Of a stretch of 64,000 nucleotides of DNA, positions 35,951 to 47,100 are shown in pieces; the stretch's first letter is position 1, and each line of letters opens with the position of its first letter. A program made the translations under genes and the position numbers. The stretch lies in assembly GCA_963971535.1 (NCBI GenBank), contig OZ020598.1, positions 93,813,492-93,877,491 of the forward strand, written 5' to 3'. The notes under the pieces were generated by a model. That model was not told the DNA's origin and ran no database searches. It saw only the letters and a list, made by a program, of their open reading frames with translations. The stretch is from Notolepis coatsorum (Eukaryota; Chordata; Actinopteri; Aulopiformes; Paralepididae).

Positions 35951-36660
35951 CAAGATCAAGTGGCTTCCAAAATTTACGGACCTCAAAGCCTGTTGATCAG
36001 GTGCATCATTGGAAGTGGAATTGCAAAAGCCGAAAAGCTGGCAGCGTCCTTGTTGCCTAGCAACATAAGGTGAGTAGAAGGGTTGTACTGTCCTAGACTT
36101 TAGTAAAGACCTTACATTCTGATTGGCTGAGACACATTCTGACGAGGGTCAACATCTCACAATAATGCTTAATTTTCTTTTCCTATTAAAGTTTTGTGGG
36201 AGACAGAAAGCGATAGAGAGACCTACCAAGAGAGTGAGAAAGACAGAAAGTATAGAGAGAGAGAGGGAGACATAGAAGGAAGGAGGAATAAATAGAGCAC
36301 AGGCGTCTTGAAGGAACATTTTGTATTTTTCTTGCACAGAACACAGAACACAGGGTATTTGTTGCAACTATGGAAAACAAACATGCGGCCACCTCGACCA
36401 CCAAGAAACCAAGAGTTAGCTCTGTGTGTAAAAAGAAAAAAAGGAAAAAATTTAAGAAAGCCCACAGAAACAACAGAGCAGAAACGCTCAAGGGAGAGGT
36501 CTTGAAAACACAGAGGCAGTACTGTTTGTGGCCAGCAGGCGGCACAATTACACATTGTTGCGTTGGTAAAAATGTAAGCGTGTCATAACAGGAGAAGATA
36601 AATGTAAAACTTTTGCTGGAGTAGTTTAGCTTTATTAATTAAGATAGGTGTGGAATTATA
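35951..36660. other. Intergenic, nothing recognised
   Basis: A 24-bp phrase (cagggtatttgttgcaacta...) at 36351-36374 repeats one at 35655-35678 in the same orientation. Otherwise no feature seen. Confidence 0.4.
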
Positions 36661-36668
36661 TACAGTAG

Positions 36669-36669
<1 letters not shown>

Positions 36670-36765
<96 letters not shown>

Positions 36766-36796
36766 CGTGTGTGCGCGTGCGCGCACGTGCGTGTGC
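36670..36796. repeat. (GT)n followed by alternating GC/GT tract
   Basis: About 92 bp of GT, then cgtgcgtgtgtgcgcgtgcg-type alternating purine/pyrimidine DNA, a strong Z-DNA candidate. Confidence 0.95.
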
Positions 36797-37077
36797 TGAA
36801 TAGGTAGCCAGACAATGTGGCTCCATTGATATTAATTCATTATTAAGACCTCTCTATGGTGTATGTTGAACCTCTATGTTATATGGATTATATGTGTGTT
36901 GATTTGATCTGTACATTCAATAAAATATTTACAATATGTATTTACAATATTGTATTTACAATATTGGATGTGCTGTGTGTGTATTTCCTTATTGCAGTCT
37001 TGTGCTGCCATCTGGTGGAGGTAAAGTGGACCTACAGTGTCACAAGGCCCTCTCTCTGAGACAGAGGTTCAGTGGAT

Positions 37078-37318
37078 CAGTCACCCTGTCCTGGTAAATG
37101 AAAACAAAACTCAACACACAGTCACCCTGTCCTGGTAAATGAAAACAAAACTCAACACACAGTCACCCTGTCCTGGTAAATGAAAACAAAACTCAACACA
37201 CAGTCACCCTGTCCTGGTAAATGAAAACAAAACTCAACACACAGTCACCCTGTCCTGGTAAATGAAAACAAAACTCAACACACAGTCACCCTGTCCTGGT
37301 AAATGAAAACAAAACTCA
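37078..37318. repeat. 41-bp minisatellite, six nearly identical units
   Basis: Unit agtcaccctgtcctggtaaa (then tgaaaacaaaactcaacacac) repeats about six times without visible change, so it is recently expanded. No spacers, so not a CRISPR-like array. Confidence 0.95.
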
Positions 37319-37513
37319 TTCATTTATTTACATAATCGTTTTATATCGCTTTACATTGTACTGTATGACCATGAACCTTAATTCAGGTGTAGGTAAACAA
37401 GAGTAAGACACAGGATGAATGTTTATACTGATATGATAGTCAGCCTTAAAATATGTAAATACTAATCGACCACAGGAAAAAAGGTTTGGCCATATAGGTA
37501 ATATATATTTAAG

Positions 37514-38280
37514 TTACGTATTGTATCGAAAATGTTACATCTATTACAAATAACTATATTGCATTATTACTGTAAAAAAAGGAAACTTTTGACGTTTTCA
37601 GAAAACGTTTAAATTCCCCTGCTGGGGATCGAACCCTAACCTTAACCCTAACTTACCCTAACTAGCTCGCAAGTCGAAATCTATTGGAGCGGACAGCCAT
37701 TTTGGATAAGCATACTGAATTATTACCGCTACAAAAATGAGAAAAACATGTGTAAAACACTAATTTTCCGTGAAATTGTTATCAACTTTGGACCTGTACT
37801 AGATAAGACTTCAGGCTATGGAATCGTTATGTTTTCCAGATCATACCTCTCAGCTGGAACTCTTTTGCAAGCATCTGTTTGCAAGTAAACAAAGATGTGA
37901 GTAAACAAAACTTTTATTTCAGTGTAAACCTCTGTAACTCTTTATTACATTAGCGATTCTTCCTGTTGTGGAAGAAAATTATGAACGTTTCCTTTCAAAA
38001 GAGACCAGACTCATGCATGTGCTATAAGTGGTTCAAGAATACATCTTACATTACTTTGGGTATGCAATCGACAGGCATTTTATGCAAAACTAGCCCGATG
38101 CTTGCCCGATGGATAAGAGGTTAACCATAACCATAACGTTAAAACTAACCTCAACTTTTAACTATGATCATAGTCATAGATAGTGGTGAGAGCACTCGCC
38201 CACGACTGCAATGATTGTTGGTTCAACTCCTGGTTGCAGCGTTTGTTTTGGACTTTTGTCGATACAATACATACGTTATG
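37514..38280. mobile_element. Possible inverted-end element with tRNA-like arms
   Basis: ttacgtattgtatcga (37514-37529) recurs inverted as tcgatacaatacatacgtta (38259-38280). Just inside both ends lie tRNA-like B-box texts (ggggatcgaaccc at about 37625; GGTTCAACTCC at about 38219), also inverted. Telomere-like ccctaaccttaaccctaac lies at about 37634. Weak similarity beyond these blocks. Confidence 0.4.
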
Positions 38281-38553
38281 TATCTTTTTTCCTGTGGTAG
38301 AGTACTTTATTTATGTTTTCTGATGAGACTGCGTTTGCAACTACAGTATGGGGCCTATGTAGCAAGTTTAACATGCAAAGCTATAGCTACTCTTATTAGT
38401 TATACTACTGGCCAGTATGGCTTACTAGCAACGTGTATTTATACTTGTATCATTGTACGTAATAATACTGTACATACATCAACTCAGCATATTTACTCAG
38501 TAGCTTCATTATATATATTCCATTTAATCACTTGTTACACTGTATATTCTTAA

Positions 38554-38708
38554 AGGAACACGCCAACATTTTGGGATATTAGCTTACAGTCTTCTCCAGA
38601 GAGAGACAAGAAGATAGATACCAGTTTCCTCTCTGTGCATTCAGTAGAAAGTGTGTTTCTCTCTGGAGAAGATGGTAAGCTAATTTACCAAAATGTTGGC
38701 GTGTTCCT
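38554..38708. mobile_element. 155-bp MITE with TTAA duplication
   Basis: AGGAACACGCCAACATTTTG at the left and its complement at the right, with TTAA on each side (38550-38553, 38709-38712). Internal cttctccagagagag also pairs with ctctctggagaag. TTAA targeting is typical of piggyBac- and Kolobok-type elements. Confidence 0.85.
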
Positions 38709-39889
38709 TTAATGCACTTTACTGTTACCTTGCACTCTGGTTCAATGTCTATTTATTTTTGTTGTACTGTATTTGTGCTGTATGACGACAATACATTTGA
38801 AACTAATCTAATACCCAGGTTATCACTAACCCTAACCGCAGTTTCACCAGTATCACAACAGTGGTTTTCAGGTCAACCCAAGTTTTCCCACTAGAGCAAT
38901 GAGCATGCTCACATAAAAGGGAGGTTCCAGCAACAGATGGCCAATCACAGACCAGCTGTCTTCTAGAAATGAGAACTAAATGTTCATTGGGCTAAATAGT
39001 ATTACGAGTCCAAGTGACCGGTCACTAGAAAAAACTGCTGGCAAAAATGAATGAATAGCATCGTCGCATCATGGTTACCAGGGGCGTTTTTAGGGTTCGA
39101 AAACATTGGGGGCCTTGACTGATTTGGTTATATGGAGAGAAAATATATATTTTCATCAGTCTGCATCATTGATTTGGGTATATGGAGAGAATTTTTTTTT
39201 TTCATCAGTCTGCATCATTGATTTGGGTATATGGAGATAAATAAATTATATTTTCATCAGTCTACAGCATTGGTCTTGTGTAGTGTTTGGTGAATTGATT
39301 GTATATTTGCACATTCTCTGTGTACTTCACTTACAGTACTCTAATCACTGAGAAGTAGAATTGCTAAATGTGTTTTAGGTTAAGCACAGCAGTGTGTAAC
39401 TGGTTCAAACAGAATTAAGTCATATGAAACGTGTGTTTCATATGGTAACAAAATGTAGTTTTTATAAATTAGTGTATAGTTTGTGTTTAATTTAGCAAAG
39501 GATCTGAGGTGTTCTGATAATTGTGTGTGTGGTTGTGCTAATTGTGTGTAGTGTTTTGAAACACCGGGCCCTGTTTTCAAAATCGTGCTTAAGCAATCGA
39601 AAAGATTATATACATAATGTTTCAGTCTTCTCATAAAAAAAAATATTAGATTTTGGGGTCTTTTCCTGCCTTTGGTCCGCTTTGCATTCACATCTCAAAT
39701 GAACCGCAGCAGGGTTCACTTGCAAGAGTGAATGAGCTTTCACACCACCCCAAACCAACCGGACTATCCGAGGAAATGAACCAGGGTTCGATTAAAGCTT
39801 ATTATAGTTTATCACAGTATCATGAGCATGTCTTTGTCAGTGGACACTGGACATGGGTATGGATGGCTCCAGGTGCTGCTGCGTTAAAG

Positions 39890-40665
39890 TGCACATCTTC
39901 AATATATCTGTACTATTTAAAAGCACAGTGCAGGACACACTCAAAGGTTATCGCACCTCAGAGATGGCAGTGGACATGTATGACAGGACAAAGGCCATAT
40001 GTAATGGCTTTGGGATTGAGGAACATACTACCAGCGACAGGGGCGACAGTGGCTCGGGAGGTAGAGCAGTCGTCTGGCAATCCGGAGGTTCCCGGTTCGA
40101 TTCCCACTCCTCCCGGGCAGCGTGTCGATGTGTCCTTGAGCAAGACACTTAACCCCTAACTGCTCCCGATGAGCAGGTTGGCACCTTGCATGGTTGCCTC
40201 CGCCGTCGGTGTGTGAATGTGTGAGTGAATGTGTAAAATGTGAGGAACAAATTGTAAAGCACTTTGGATAAAAGCGCTATATAAAAAAGCAGCCATTACC
40301 ATTGCCATTACCAGCCAAAGGAGGAAGCAGAAAAGGATGGACGAGTATGTAGTTGAGTCAACTTGTGGCACAAGCTCAGACCTCATGGAGATCAGCTGAG
40401 ACAGAGACTGTTCTATCCAGTCCTCGACAGAATGCTGCAAGAGCTTGAGAGCAGGTTCTCATGAGTTGGAGAACAACGTATGAGAGGCATACAGGCATGT
40501 TATCCAGCCTCAGACCAGTTTCTCTCAGTGGAATTGCTGCAACCCCTCGCCACACATTACAATATCCAACTACTTCCAGAGGAGATTAGTTGCAAAGTGT
40601 TTCCTGGCCAGGACAGGCAGAGATGCAGTCCCTACTATCCAAAGTGTCTTTTCCCTCCTGGATGA
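39890..40665 (+). pseudogene. hAT transposase remnant (ZMYM1-like C-terminal region)
   Basis: Pieces of a hAT-family transposase: about 39898-40025 reads VQDTLKGYRTSEMAVDMYD..., then after the SINE at 40026-40312 the text FYPVLDRMLQELESRFS (about 40407-40457) and, in another frame, GIQACYPASDQFLS...LQPLATHYNI (40480-40600). The last two blocks match the order seen in ZMYM1-like hAT proteins, as I remember the family. There are stops and frame changes, so it is dead. Confidence 0.55.
40026..40312 (+). mobile_element. tRNA-headed SINE inserted in the hAT remnant
   Basis: A-box region gtggctcgggaggtagagc (about 40048), B-box GGTTCGATTCC (about 40094-40104), then gtgtccttgagcaagacact and a 3' end gcgctatataaa. 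The flanks ctaccag (left) and ttaccag (right) suggest a target duplication. Not a functional tRNA gene. Confidence 0.8.
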
Positions 40666-41204
40666 TAATAATAATAATAATGCATTTGATTTATAATGCG
40701 CCTTTCAAGACACTAAAGAAAAAGTCCACAAATCGGTGAATGAAAAAATTATATAGGATCAAATGAAAACTACTACTTGCTAAAAATTGATCTTTAAAAG
40801 TACTAAAAACCAAAGAAAAATACCAAACACTAACAAACATTCAGCACAGACAATGGGGCTGCCATCAAAAAAATAAATAAAAAAATAAATAAAAATGAAC
40901 AATTTGTTTTATTATTTTTTTTTAGATCCGGGGCTAGGAGAAAAACATCCGGGGCTAAAGCCCCGGAAGCCCAGGGCTAACGACGCCACTGACATTGGTT
41001 ACCGCTTCCTACTCATGGAATGTGTCTGGACAGCCACTTTACACATCCATTTATACAGTGGTAGGTATAAAAGGGTTGGCCCGGGTAGATATGACTTTCA
41101 TGTAGGCTTTATAGGCGTATTGTGTAAAATTACATGATGTCATGTGACAAATGGAAGCCCCCCGTAAGGAGAAGCATGCAGCTGCAGCACCGCAGAGCGG
41201 CGCT

Positions 41205-41262
41205 CTCAGGACCGGCGCTCTCAGGACCGGCGCTCTCAGGACCGGCGCTCTCAGGACCGCTC
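41205..41262. repeat. 15-bp tandem repeat
   Basis: Four copies of GGCGCTCTCAGGACC. The frame through it encodes ALSGP repeats, but no gene is apparent. Confidence 0.9.
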
Positions 41263-41512
41263 AGCAGCGGCACCCACCCAATGGCTGAATTGGAGTATTG
41301 CGACTGGACTTGGTTGGAGTATTGCAGCGAAAACAATCGAAAGTAGTAACGTTACGTTAGCATAACTAACACTTGAATAACTACAAATGAATATAAATAT
41401 AGGAGATTTTGACAACAAAATTAACAATATGATGCCGCAAGTTCTGTTATATTTCAATTGCCTTACTTTTACATAAATATAAGGTAATGGTATACTTTTG
41501 CTATATGCTATA

Positions 41513-42919
41513 TGTTCTGAAGGATCAGATTAAACCGAATATATATTTATTTATATATATATATTTAATTGTATTTGTATATCCCCTGATATCCCTTGTA
41601 TATTCCTTGTACAATATGCATTGAATATCCCTTCTAGTCTACTGAACATCCCATAATAGTCTCCATTCTACCATTGGACGAGACCTTGGTGCCAGGTCGC
41701 CATACCCCTCAGACCAGGTACAATCGTACCGCTCAACATGTATGGACAAGTCCTAGTTCCGCGTAGGAATATGTCTACCGCACCACTAATGGTACTATTT
41801 GTTCATAGTGCGTATATATACTGCGCTATTAAAGTAGAGCTTTCTTTTAGTCCAGTTCCTTACCCTCCAACAGAGTGACAGACGCAAAAGCCTCCCCGCG
41901 AACCACGTGTGGGCAGTAAGGCCAATTCGGCCCAGTATCGGCATTGAGACATCGTGTATATTAATATTTGAATAGTCATATTTGGCACTATATCGTCGAG
42001 TTGGACGTATTCTATTAAGCTAATAATAGTCTATTCATATGTAGTGCCTCGTGCGGTAAGAGTTCTATAGTAATCAGCACCCCCATCGTTTCGGGCATCA
42101 GCTGGACGCTTATCCAGGGTGGTTGACCCCACGTGAAGCTGCACCCGAGGAGCTCCAGGCCAAAGAGCGAGTGGACCTGTATATTGGATTATTCTACCGA
42201 CGACGGCTAGCCTTCCCCGGCTTGGATTATGCTTTGAGTACTTTGATTATTCTATGGATAAAGACCAACACTGCGGTGTGTTGGAAATACCCCCCCCGGA
42301 GAGGACGACAGGTGAGAAGACGCTCTACACGACGAGGTCGCCTCACGTCTCTCCATCGTGGACCGGAGGACGCCGGCCACAGAGAGTCCAACTGCTTTCA
42401 TCTGTGGATCGAGGATCGCTGGGCACCGGGTCGCACGACTGTGGGCTCTCCCAGGATACCCTCGGCCAGACGGGATACAGCCAGACTCTACCCCCCCCCC
42501 CCTCCAGCTGTCCTACAAGCAGTCGGAACCTTCCCCTAGTGTATCCAGCTATATAATCATTCAAGTATCATTGCTATTGTTCCCTAAATATTCCAGGTTG
42601 TATATTTGCTTCCTGCGCAATCAGAGATTGGACATTCGATATTGATCTACCTACGAATACTCATTTGCCATAAAAGTGCATACTATTTCAAATCATAAAT
42701 GTAATTAAGTGATCGTTGTACATACCTTTTGCTATGTATTATTATTAAACGCAGACTTTCGACTTGGTACATTTGTGTTGGATCCGTTTCATCAGGTGGG
42801 AGTGTTTATCATAATTATTTATACCTAGTACTGGGTGGCCAGAGTCTAAAGTACAAGAGGTAGTGGTAGTAAGTATCATATCTAACAATACAGTCAGGGA
42901 ATTGTACCCCTCAGTTACA
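41513..42919 (+). repeat. BEL 5' LTR
   Basis: 1407 bp, TGTTCTGA...CAGTTACA. A TATA-like gcgtatatatactgcg at about 41811 followed by attaaag is the likely promoter region. Frames inside it (for example 42123-42539) are not genes. Confidence 0.92.
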
Positions 42920-42920
42920 A

Positions 42921-42937
42921 TTGGTCCTTCGAGCCGG
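42921..42937 (+). promoter_or_regulatory. BEL primer-binding site, complementary to tRNA-Tyr
   Basis: TGGTCCTTCGAGCCGGA, starting shortly after the LTR, is the complement of the vertebrate tRNA-Tyr 3' end (TCCGGCTCGAAGGA plus CCA) over 17 nt, from my memory of that tRNA. Confidence 0.75.
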
Positions 42938-42987
42938 AGGGTAATCAGTGTAATATTAATATAGTGTTATTAATATTAAAATGGCCT

Positions 42988-43965
42988 ATGATGAACACTC
43001 CACGAAACGATCCTCCTAACCAACAACGCCCGCGGCGCAAACGACAGCTCCCTCAGTACCTAGAGGCTTACGCTGTCAGTCAACAACCTAGTCTTCTACC
43101 AACAGTAAACGCGGTAAAACTAGAAAGTAAAATTATGTCTAACCCTAACGACCAGGCTACCCCGACCATAGAGGCCCCTATGGGTTCTAACGTAACTGAC
43201 CCAGCTCACGGTGGGGACCAGGGGGAACCAGACATGACTTTACACCCCGCCAATACCGAAGAAGTAGTCCCCGACGAGTCCCGGGAGGAAGACAACACTA
43301 CCGAGAGAGAACTCGGCACGGAAGAAGATGAGGAGAGCACCGTGGAGATAGAGCTCCAAGACTCCGCACGGAGTACCCCAAGGGACGGCTCCCCTATACA
43401 ACCGTCTTCTCCCAGCGAGGCAGAGAGGACACTACAGCAGGCATTCCTCGTCAGCCTGAAAGCCTCTACTGAACGCGATAGACTCCAGGGTGAACGCGGT
43501 CGATTGCAGATACAGCAACGGAGCGAAGAAGAGCACATACGCCTGGAAATAAGACACATTCAGATGGAAGAGAATATGGCAAGAGACCGGGCCGACGCCC
43601 AGCGCGCCGCCACCGGTGCCCAGAGAGAATCGGATCTCACCAAGCGCGAAGCCGAGCGCGACAGAGCACAAGCGCAACTAATAGAACAGCTGATCAGAAG
43701 GACAACACCCCCTTCCTCCACCAGAGGCTCCAGGAACTCGTCTAGACATCACTCCAGGGCGGCATCCCCTAGCCGAGTAAGCGACCCTGAACTTGACCAA
43801 CAGACGAGGTTTATACCCCCCGCAGACCCCCTTCCCCAACCGGTCCAAGCGAGACCCAGCCACCGGGAAGGAGCAGCATACACTGCGGAGAGGCTAAATC
43901 AGAGACTACAAGCCCTGGATGACCTAGCGGAAGACGAAGAGGAAGAGGAGGAGAACCACGCCTGA
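42988..43965 (+). CDS. BEL N-terminal gag-like region, ends at in-frame TGA
   Basis: Starts at the first in-frame ATG (42988, MMNTPRND), 325 codons. A basic N-terminus (RPRRKRQLPQYLEAY), then a Thr/Glu-rich acidic stretch, then a long charged segment rich in R, E and Q (about residues 150-250) predicted to be coiled coil, then an acidic end (EDEEEEEE). Such a region would lie upstream of the capsid-like domain in BEL elements. The TGA at 43963-43965 is followed by open frame in the same register right up to 44191, so this and the next entry are one frame with a stop between. I do not know a specific family for this part. Confidence 0.7.
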   Translation: MMNTPRNDPPNQQRPRRKRQLPQYLEAYAVSQQPSLLPTVNAVKLESKIMSNPNDQATPTIEAPMGSNVTDPAHGGDQGEPDMTLHPANTEEVVPDESREEDNTTERELGTEEDEESTVEIELQDSARSTPRDGSPIQPSSPSEAERTLQQAFLVSLKASTERDRLQGERGRLQIQQRSEEEHIRLEIRHIQMEENMARDRADAQRAATGAQRESDLTKREAERDRAQAQLIEQLIRRTTPPSSTRGSRNSSRHHSRAASPSRVSDPELDQQTRFIPPADPLPQPVQARPSHREGAAYTAERLNQRLQALDDLAEDEEEEEENHA

Positions 43966-44190
43966 CGACAGCACAGTACTCTACCGGACCAGGAGGTCCA
44001 GTACAGCCCAGGCTATACCCCCGCGGAGCTGCGCTACAGACCCCCGACGCTATTCACGGGTGAGCACGACGCACGACCCGCACCGAGGAACAGCACCTGG
44101 ACCAGCGGGCCATGGTACACAGCCGGTACCAGCCCACGCCAAGGAGCAGGAGGAGACTCGCCTAGGAGGCCTCTCCCCCAACGCTCGCCG

Positions 44191-47100
44191 ATGTATCAAC
44201 AATCCGTGTCATACATTGGCACACCTATGGTACCAGACTTCACCCAGGAGAACCGGGCCCAGTATACGGAGCTCCGCATGTGTCTGGAGACAATGTTGGT
44301 GGATGTCATTGATGAACGCCATAAATACGCGATACTACTGAAGCATTTAAAGGTACCCCGCGCGCACAACATAGCGCTCGCCTACGCCACTTCCACGACC
44401 CCATACACCGCAGCGCTGGTAGCGTTGGACCAGAGATATGGACGTATATGGGATTACGTGATCCAGGAGATCAGGCACATCGACCGCCTACCCCCAGCAA
44501 CAGACAATCGAGCACTGGACGACCTGTCCATCAGAGTGCAGTCCCTAGTAGGGATGCTGGGAGCGCAGAGGGAAAAGGGTAGGCATGAACTATACGCCAA
44601 CTCAAATGTAGAGAGGATCTTGGAGAAGCTACCGCCCGCCCGACAGGAGCGCTTTAGGCGGCAGAGAGACCACCGAGACCCTAATGGCCCCGAACCGAAC
44701 CTCCTCGATCTAGCCGACTTCCTGGCGAGAGAAGTCAGCAGCTTACGGCTAGATACATTCGGACGGAGCACCCCTGGCTCCAGAAAAGGAACCAGGAGAC
44801 TAAATGATGGAAGAAGATCGGTGACTGTCATGCACCAATCGGAGTCAGTGCCAAGCAGTAGGAGCCACAGTACCCCCTCAAGAAAGGAGAAGTGGAAGAT
44901 AGTGTGCCCCTACTGTGAGAAAGAACACTGGCTGTCACAATGTGACTCATTCCCCAAGATGAATGCGGAGGAAGCGAGTCAATGGATAAAGTCCAACAGA
45001 CGCTGTTTTCGCTGTGCGCGATCACACATGGCAGCCGAATGCCGCTTAAAGAAAAAGTGCAGTCGGTGCGATGGAGCCCATCTGGACATACTCCACGACA
45101 GTAACAGACGGCGGCCTCCACCCGCACCATCAAGCAGCAAAGCAAGCGTCATGTACATCGACCCCGCCAGCAGCAGCGGAGCCAGAGTGCTCTTAAAGGT
45201 AGTCCGTGTGACATTGAGCTACCAGAATAAAGTCATGGACACTTACGCCGTCCTTGATGACGGGTCAGAGAAGACCCTTCTGCTCGCGTCCGCTGCGGCC
45301 CAGCTAGGGCTGCGGGGGAGCGAAAACCAAATGACAATTCGGACAATAAGAAGAGATTTGAAAACGATAAAGGGCGAGAATGTCTCATTCTCTATCGCAG
45401 CAAGCGGCCAGCCCGAGCGACGGTACAGGATTACAGACGCTTTCACCAGCCAAGAAATAGGACTCTCGCGGTACACATACCCCGTAGCCAAGCTGATGGA
45501 GAAATATGTACATCTACGCAAGCTACCGATCCCACTCATAGACGGTGCTACCCCGACACTGTTGATAGGCTCCGACCATGCAGACCTCATTGTCCCGATA
45601 GACCGGGTTCATACCGGACCCAGAGGCTGTCCTGCAGCAGTCGAGACCCGCCTAGGATGGACTCTCCAAGGCCCACTCGCCAAATCTCTCAACCGAACCA
45701 CAGCCACTAGCTGTCTCCACTCCCGAGTCACAGAGGGAGACACCGCACTCCTGCAGCATGTAGAGAGGCTATGGACCTTAGAACAAATGCCCTTTAAGAA
45801 CGAAAAGAAAGACATTCGCTCTAAAGACGACATCTACGCCATTAACCTCCTCGAGACGGGAACAAAGAGAGTCCCAGTCAGCGGCGTGTTGAGATACGCC
45901 ACGCCACTCCTGCGGCGGGAAGGGATGCCTACCTTTCACGCAAAGAAAGACGCCACAGAGCGGTACCTACTAAACACAGAGCGGCGCTTAGCCAAGGACC
46001 CCGCCCAAGAAAGTGTATACCGCGCTGAGATTGAGAAGCTCATCACAGCGGGACACGTCACAAAGATTGACATTAAAGAGGCCGACCAGACGACTGAATC
46101 GTGGTACGTGCCCCACCACAAGGTTCATCACAACGGCAAAGACCGCATCGTGTTTAACTGCAGCTACCAGATCGGATCCCAAAATCTGAATAAAGAGCTA
46201 TTGCCCGGTCCTACACTCGGCCCCTCCCTACTAGGCGTACTACTCCGCTTCCGCCAGGACAAGGTGGCTATCAGCGGGGATATCAAAGGGATGTTCCTGC
46301 AGGTGAGATTAGTAGAGGAGGACAAGCCCCTGTTGCGGTTCCTATGGAGAGAGAGGCCAGGAGATGAGCACCCAGCCATCTACCAATGGGAAGTCCTCCC
46401 TTTCGGAACTACATGCAGCCCATGCTGTGCTACATTTGCACTACAGAGACATGTCGCAGAGGACCCAGCAGCGGACGAAGAGGTCCGACACAGTGTGAAG
46501 AACAGCTTCTACGTAGATAACTGTCTACAAAGCGTTTCGACCCAGGAAGAAGCCGAGGCTCTCCTACTTAAACTCTGCGCCTCTCTGATCAAAGGCGGCT
46601 TTGATCTCAGGCAGTGGGCCAGCAGCGATCCGCACGTACTGCGCAGCCTCTCCTCCGCGGACAAGGCAGCGAGCAGCGAGACCTGGATGGCCACAATCCC
46701 AGGAGAAGCCCAAGAGATGACACTAGGACTAGTGTGGCGCTTCAAAACAGATTCGCTCCACTATATACACAAACCCCTGACCACGGAGCAGGGAAGGTCG
46801 ACGGCAATACCGACCACCAGACGGAGTGTGTACAGAACACTCGCCCGACAATATGACCCGTTAGGATGTATACTACCGTACACCACCAGGGCAAAGATGA
46901 TTGTACGAGCATTGTGGGACAAGGACCAGGGCTGGGACGACCCCATTCCCGCACACCTTGCATCCACCTGGAGAGAGTGGGAGATGGAACTCCACTCACT
47001 CCCAGGCGTTAATATACGCCGAAGCTACTTCCCACCCACGGTGAGGCCAGAGACATGTAAAATGGATCTACACGTCTTCAGTGACGCCTCCGAGGTCGCC

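Larger units (their letters stand above)
39079..40991 (+). mobile_element. Decayed hAT transposon
   Basis: Left end CAGGGGCGTTTTTAGGG; right end, on the minus strand, CAGTGGCGTCGTTAGCCC. Both are hAT-like (CAGNGGCG). Flanks atggttac (left) and attggttac (2 bp beyond the right end) suggest a damaged 8-bp duplication. A transposase remnant lies inside, interrupted by a SINE. Three imperfect copies of a block of about 59 bp (gatttgggtatatggagag) lie at 39118-39270. Confidence 0.6.

Noticed and set aside
37078-37318. CRISPR-like array
   Set aside because: Units are directly contiguous with no unique spacers, and the genome is eukaryotic.
40043-40110. tRNA gene
   Set aside because: A/B boxes are present, but the cloverleaf is not convincing and the sequence continues into a SINE body; same judgement for 6640-6704, 11829-11925, 38170-38230 and 51950-52020.
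39653-40159. 168-codon frame as a single gene
   Set aside because: Crosses from hAT remnant into the SINE; not one coding unit.
42123-42645. Frames of 138, 100 and 95 codons, repeated at 49825-50345
   Set aside because: They lie inside the BEL LTRs, appear identically in both, and the C-run length difference changes their frame.
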